A DNA stretch of 64,000 nt. Source: JANLVI01 sp031363915. Its GTDB lineage: Bacteria; Vulcanimicrobiota; Vulcanimicrobiia; Vulcanimicrobiales; Vulcanimicrobiaceae. The position numbers and the translations under genes are program-made. Of this stretch, positions 60,565 to 64,000 are shown in pieces. The number at the start of each line of letters is the position of its first letter. Positions within the stretch are counted from its first letter, which is position 1. Under the pieces are notes generated by a model, which was given only the letters and a program-made list of their open reading frames with translations, did not search any database and had not been told where the DNA came from. The stretch lies in NCBI GenBank assembly GCA_031363915.1, contig JANLVI010000006.1, positions 1 through 64,000 on the forward strand. The letters are read 5' to 3'.

Positions 60565-63500
60565 CTAATGCACGATTAGCGTCGTTGCTGCGCTGCGGCC
60601 GAACTCTTCGGGACGATCTGCTAGGCGCGCTCGCGCGCCCGGCCAAGCGAAGGTTCCGGGCGTAACGGTCCGCACGAGGTAATGCAATTCGTAGATGCCT
60701 GGCCCGAGCCGGTCGGCGAATGCCTCGATGCGATCGTGATGGATTTGTTGGTAGCCAATCGTCCAGCTGTCGCCGCGTGCGGCGGCAGTCGGGCTCGTCG
60801 TTGCAAACGACGTATCGACCGCTTCCATTCCGGCGGGAAGCGGATCCTCGATCATCACCCGGTCCACCGGGTGATCCGTGATGATCTGCAGACCTATATC
60901 GTAGACGTGCGCGGCCGGGAGCGTTGTTGGCGCAGACGGCAACGCGAGGCCCATCGAGGCGAGCACGGGATCGGCATTCGGCGCGCGAACCGCGCGCGTC
61001 ACGCGCAGGCCGGCGAGGACGCCGCGCTGCGGCCCGACGACGCGATACGTGTACGTGATGGCATAGTGCAACGTTCCACTCCCGGTTCGCGCGAGCGCAA
61101 GTGTCGTCGTGCCGCGCGGAAGCTGTACGATCGGAACGTCCTTGGTGACGATCCGCGCCTTGGGTCCGGCGAACGTTGCCCGCGCGAGCGTGGTCGCGCC
61201 GAGGGCCACGGTTGCGGTGAAATTTACCGGCGTGCGATCGCGGACGAGCAGATCGGTGATGGCCGCAAGTGCTGCGGCGTTTTCGCACGCGCAGCCCCAC
61301 GATCCGTTGCGACGAAGTGCGAGCAGGCTGCGCAGCATACCATCGGTGCGTTCGACCGGGGCTCTCCGTTCGATGAAGAGTTGAAGTGCCGTGGCATGAA
61401 GCACCGCCGGCGCGCTCCACCAGGAGTAGCGTTCGGGAACGTTCAGGATCGCAGTCGCGCCGGTCACGTAGATACGCTGATCGATTCCGTCGGTAAGCGA
61501 ATCGGCTTGCGCGCGATAGCCGGGAACGTTGCTCAGCAAACGAGCTAACCGTACGCGATCCGAAATGTCGAGCGCGTTAGGATGGGCGTAGAGATCGCCC
61601 AGAAACGTGGTGCGTCGATCGCCAGCTGCGGCAAGCGCGGTGAGCGCGTTCAGGCGCATCGTCGTCTTGCATCGTCGATCCGCGCACCACTTGTATTGCC
61701 CCGGGTCGGCAAGGACTGCGGCCACAAACGATTGCGCGCGTCCAAAACGCGCCATATCGACCGCAACGGCGTCGTTCTTTGCTCGGCCAAGCGCAGCGAG
61801 CGCGGCAAAAGAGGCGTATGGGTCGGATGACTTCTCATCCGGATAGGAGGCAAAGCCGCCGTCGGCTCGTTGGAGTTTGGAAAGAGCCGCAAGTTCGAGC
61901 GGCACGTGCCTCACTGCATCACGCACGGTCTCGATCGAACCGATTGCCGCCAGTCGCGTGAGATCCGCCGCAGCACTCAACCGGCTTGCGACCGTTTCTG
62001 CAAGCGGATCGGTTTGATCGAAAATCGTGCGCGCGGAGACGAGCGCATCGGGGACGAGCCCACTTGCAAGTTCGATCTTGAGGCCGCCCGTATCGGCGGG
62101 AACGCTTGCAGCGATTGCGAGCGGAATGTTTGCGATCGAACTCGTCGCACCGGTCGCGATCACGCTTTCCGTCGTTGTGCGGTCGACGATACTCAGTGGA
62201 ATGGCGAAGGCATCGGTTACGCTCCCGATGGTCGCCCGGAATGTCGCGGTTACGTCACCCGCGCCGTTTGCGAGCGTGGGGAAACGATACGCATGTGCGA
62301 GCGGGTCGGCGGATTCGTGGGCGTCGATCGATTGCTGCGACGTGCCGCCGATCGTAAAAGAAGCCGGTCCGCGCAGCTCGCCGTGGACATCGAGCCGCCC
62401 CGTGAGTTTGCCGGGATTGGTGAGGGCAACGCCAGCCTCAAAGGTATCGCCCGGCCGCACGAACTGCGGGACGATTGGGCTAGCTAGGAGTGGTTTTGTC
62501 GTGACGAACGTCGTCTCGCCTTTGCCGAACCGGCCGTCGCTCGTCGCAGCCACCACCATGGTGCGCCACGTTGTGAGATCGTCGGGAAGCGTGAACGTCA
62601 CATCGGCGTTGCCGTTCGCATCGGTGACGACCGCGCCCGCATAGTACGCAAGGGGTGAGAACGCGTGCCGGACACGCGTGTCGGCCCCGCCATCGGAGAG
62701 TCCGCCGCCAAAGCCGAAGCCTTTGTCGAGCGGTTTCTGCGGGCTTTGCAGCACGACGCTATCGCGGTTGTCCGCAAAGCGCGTCGAAATCGGCTGTTGC
62801 GCGTAGACGAGTTGCACGAGATCCGGAAGCCGGTAGCCGGTCAACTGCAAGATCGCTTCGTTTGCGACGACGACGGTACACGCGCCGTGCACGGGCTTAC
62901 CGGCGGTGTCGACAACGTGGAAGTGCACGTGGGCCCCCGCGCCGGGCGCGAGCGTTGCGCGGTCGGCATTGGCCGTCACTTTTACGTACTTGCTGTCGAG
63001 CGCGACGTCGAACGTGGCGAAGCCGCTGCGCGCGAAGACGTTTCCGCTTGCGTTGCGCGGGACGCCGCCGTGTCGCACGAGCACGGCTTCGATCGCCGCG
63101 TTGGGCAACATCTCGGCTGTAATGGGAAACTGCACCGTCGGTGCAGCGCCGGTGACGCTGCCGACTTTTTTCCAGAGCACGCCGTGACGGACGACGGCGA
63201 CGTAGAGATCGCCGGAGTGGAACGGCGACTGCACGAGCGCCGTCGCCCGCTCGCCGATGGCATACTTCGTTTTATCGAGCGTCACGGTAAGGCGATTGGG
63301 ATCGGGCTGGTTCCAAAAGACATCTTGCGATCCGCTCACCCACATCTGGGCGTCGCTTGACGTCGCGTCGTTTTTTGCATCGGCAAGGTTTGCACGAATG
63401 CGGTAGGTGCCGGCTTTGGACGGCGTGAGCGACGCGCTCACGGGATCGCCGCCGCTCGTAAGATCGGCGCTTGCGACGGTCGCGTACGTCACGCCGGTGA

Positions 63501-64000
63501 TCTCAGAATCTCCGCCTTCAACGATGGTCGTTGCGTGAACGTAGTCGGCGCGCTGCAGGAGCACCCGCACGTGCACGCCTGGCTGGGCCTTGCCGTCGGG
63601 ATCCGTCACGATGATTCCGACCGCTTGCGGCGTACCGGCAGTCCCGACGAAATTCGTCTTGAGGCCGATGAGCGTCGAAGACGGCAAGGCCGTAAGCGTC
63701 GCACTATCGGCGACGGTAAGGTTGGAGACGTCGGTCGTTTGCGCGTCAACGCGATACGTCATCGGATAGGGGAGGTCGGCAGCAATCGTAAACGACTGCA
63801 CGGATTTTCCGTTTGCGTCGACGCGGTTCTGCGCTTGAACGACGTCGCTCTTTGCGTCGGGCGCGACTTCGGGCCAGAACCACTGCGGACCGAAGCGATA
63901 CTCATCGCGGTTTGGCGGCGCGAGATACGCTTGCGAACGCGTCACGGAAAAAAGCGAGGCCGCCCCCTCAACCGGCGCACCGAAGAGATACGCGCTCGTC
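60565..64000 (-). CDS. Alpha-2-macroglobulin-family protein, partial at the window edge
   Basis: The minus-strand frame is open from the right edge to TGA-type end at 60565, at least 1144 codons, with the N-terminus outside. Macroglobulin-like domains recur (FVGTAGTPQAVGIIVTDPDGKAQPGVHVRV, TVTLDKTKYAIGERATALVQSPF, LAPGAGAHVHFHVVDTAGKPVHG), then the bait-like region and A2M core (FGFGGGLSDGGADTRVRHAF, DLTTWRTMVVAATSDGRFGKGE) and the helical thioester domain region. The canonical GCxEQ thioester motif is absent: the site reads FDQTDPLAETVASRL. Such members may act as scaffolds, not as covalent protease traps. Confidence 0.88.
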   Translation of the reverse strand, partial: TSAYLFGAPVEGAASLFSVTRSQAYLAPPNRDEYRFGPQWFWPEVAPDAKSDVVQAQNRVDANGKSVQSFTIAADLPYPMTYRVDAQTTDVSNLTVADSATLTALPSSTLIGLKTNFVGTAGTPQAVGIIVTDPDGKAQPGVHVRVLLQRADYVHATTIVEGGDSEITGVTYATVASADLTSGGDPVSASLTPSKAGTYRIRANLADAKNDATSSDAQMWVSGSQDVFWNQPDPNRLTVTLDKTKYAIGERATALVQSPFHSGDLYVAVVRHGVLWKKVGSVTGAAPTVQFPITAEMLPNAAIEAVLVRHGGVPRNASGNVFARSGFATFDVALDSKYVKVTANADRATLAPGAGAHVHFHVVDTAGKPVHGACTVVVANEAILQLTGYRLPDLVQLVYAQQPISTRFADNRDSVVLQSPQKPLDKGFGFGGGLSDGGADTRVRHAFSPLAYYAGAVVTDANGNADVTFTLPDDLTTWRTMVVAATSDGRFGKGETTFVTTKPLLASPIVPQFVRPGDTFEAGVALTNPGKLTGRLDVHGELRGPASFTIGGTSQQSIDAHESADPLAHAYRFPTLANGAGDVTATFRATIGSVTDAFAIPLSIVDRTTTESVIATGATSSIANIPLAIAASVPADTGGLKIELASGLVPDALVSARTIFDQTDPLAETVASRLSAAADLTRLAAIGSIETVRDAVRHVPLELAALSKLQRADGGFASYPDEKSSDPYASFAALAALGRAKNDAVAVDMARFGRAQSFVAAVLADPGQYKWCADRRCKTTMRLNALTALAAAGDRRTTFLGDLYAHPNALDISDRVRLARLLSNVPGYRAQADSLTDGIDQRIYVTGATAILNVPERYSWWSAPAVLHATALQLFIERRAPVERTDGMLRSLLALRRNGSWGCACENAAALAAITDLLVRDRTPVNFTATVALGATTLARATFAGPKARIVTKDVPIVQLPRGTTTLALARTGSGTLHYAITYTYRVVGPQRGVLAGLRVTRAVRAPNADPVLASMGLALPSAPTTLPAAHVYDIGLQIITDHPVDRVMIEDPLPAGMEAVDTSFATTSPTAAARGDSWTIGYQQIHHDRIEAFADRLGPGIYELHYLVRTVTPGTFAWPGARARLADRPEEFGRSAATTLIVH

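Overview
This window is high-GC bacterial chromosome with densely packed genes on both strands. GTG and TTG starts are frequent, start-stop overlaps (ATGA, GTGA) are common, and there is no prophage, insertion sequence or CRISPR array. The gene set is a free-living heterotroph's core: tig-clpP-clpX, aroC-aroK-aroB-priA, cdaA-cdaR-glmM, ilvD-thrC-thrB, rpsT and rsgA. Accessory traits include a PHA synthase, secreted S9 peptidases and large PAS/SpoIIE phosphatases. I suspect an uncultured terrabacterial lineage such as Eremiobacterota/Vulcanimicrobiota (WPS-2). That is inference from gene content and style, not from a marker I could place.

Layout. 0-9.6 kb: two tandem secreted S9 peptidases run into gamma-glutamyltranspeptidase, facing a hyuA-hyuB (hydantoinase/oxoprolinase) pair; together this looks like peptide and gamma-glutamyl scavenging. 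9.6-13.3 kb: tRNA-Leu, tRNA-Gly, then tig, clpP and clpX, closed by a strong terminator. 13.3-17.9 kb: two small proteins, a threonine-synthase-like enzyme, aroF (DAHP synthase) and metY. Both aroF and metY are preceded by what look like ribosome-mediated attenuators with tailored leader peptides. 17.8-20.1 kb: a graveyard of three decayed genes (leuB tail, a MetX-like hydrolase, a HhH-GPD glycosylase) around msrB and a small secreted protein. 20.1-28.1 kb: DoxX, a giant CARDB-like repeat protein, a Crp/Fnr regulator, a diguanylate cyclase and a PAS-SpoIIE-HATPase protein. 28.1-35.2 kb: shikimate operon, priA and phaC.

35.2-42.4 kb: TPR protein, rpsT, rsgA, then the c-di-AMP operon cdaA-cdaR-glmM. 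This is followed immediately by a ydaO-type c-di-AMP riboswitch and the LysM-NlpC/P60 cell-wall hydrolase it probably controls, then tRNA-Gln. 42.4-46.4 kb: a partner-switching cassette (PAS/GAF-SpoIIE-HATPase fusion, NTF2-like, STAS). 46.3-53.5 kb: glcF and a LarA-like protein facing ilvD-thrC-thrB-methyltransferase. 53.5-64 kb: mostly secreted or envelope hypotheticals, an AIM24-type protein, a DUF423 protein, an ExoIII homologue lacking two catalytic residues, and a partial alpha-2-macroglobulin that runs off the right edge.

The most interesting points are: (1) two amino-acid attenuators of the same design, each with a predicted promoter placing transcription start at or almost at the leader ATG, a leader peptide matched to the pathway (Trp/Phe/Tyr for aroF; Met/Cys/Thr for metY), and a visible antiterminator option; (2) synthesis and sensing of c-di-AMP side by side; (3) genes whose conserved N-terminus lies upstream of any canonical start (priA, PAS-SpoIIE); (4) local gene decay; (5) an apparently inactive ExoIII.
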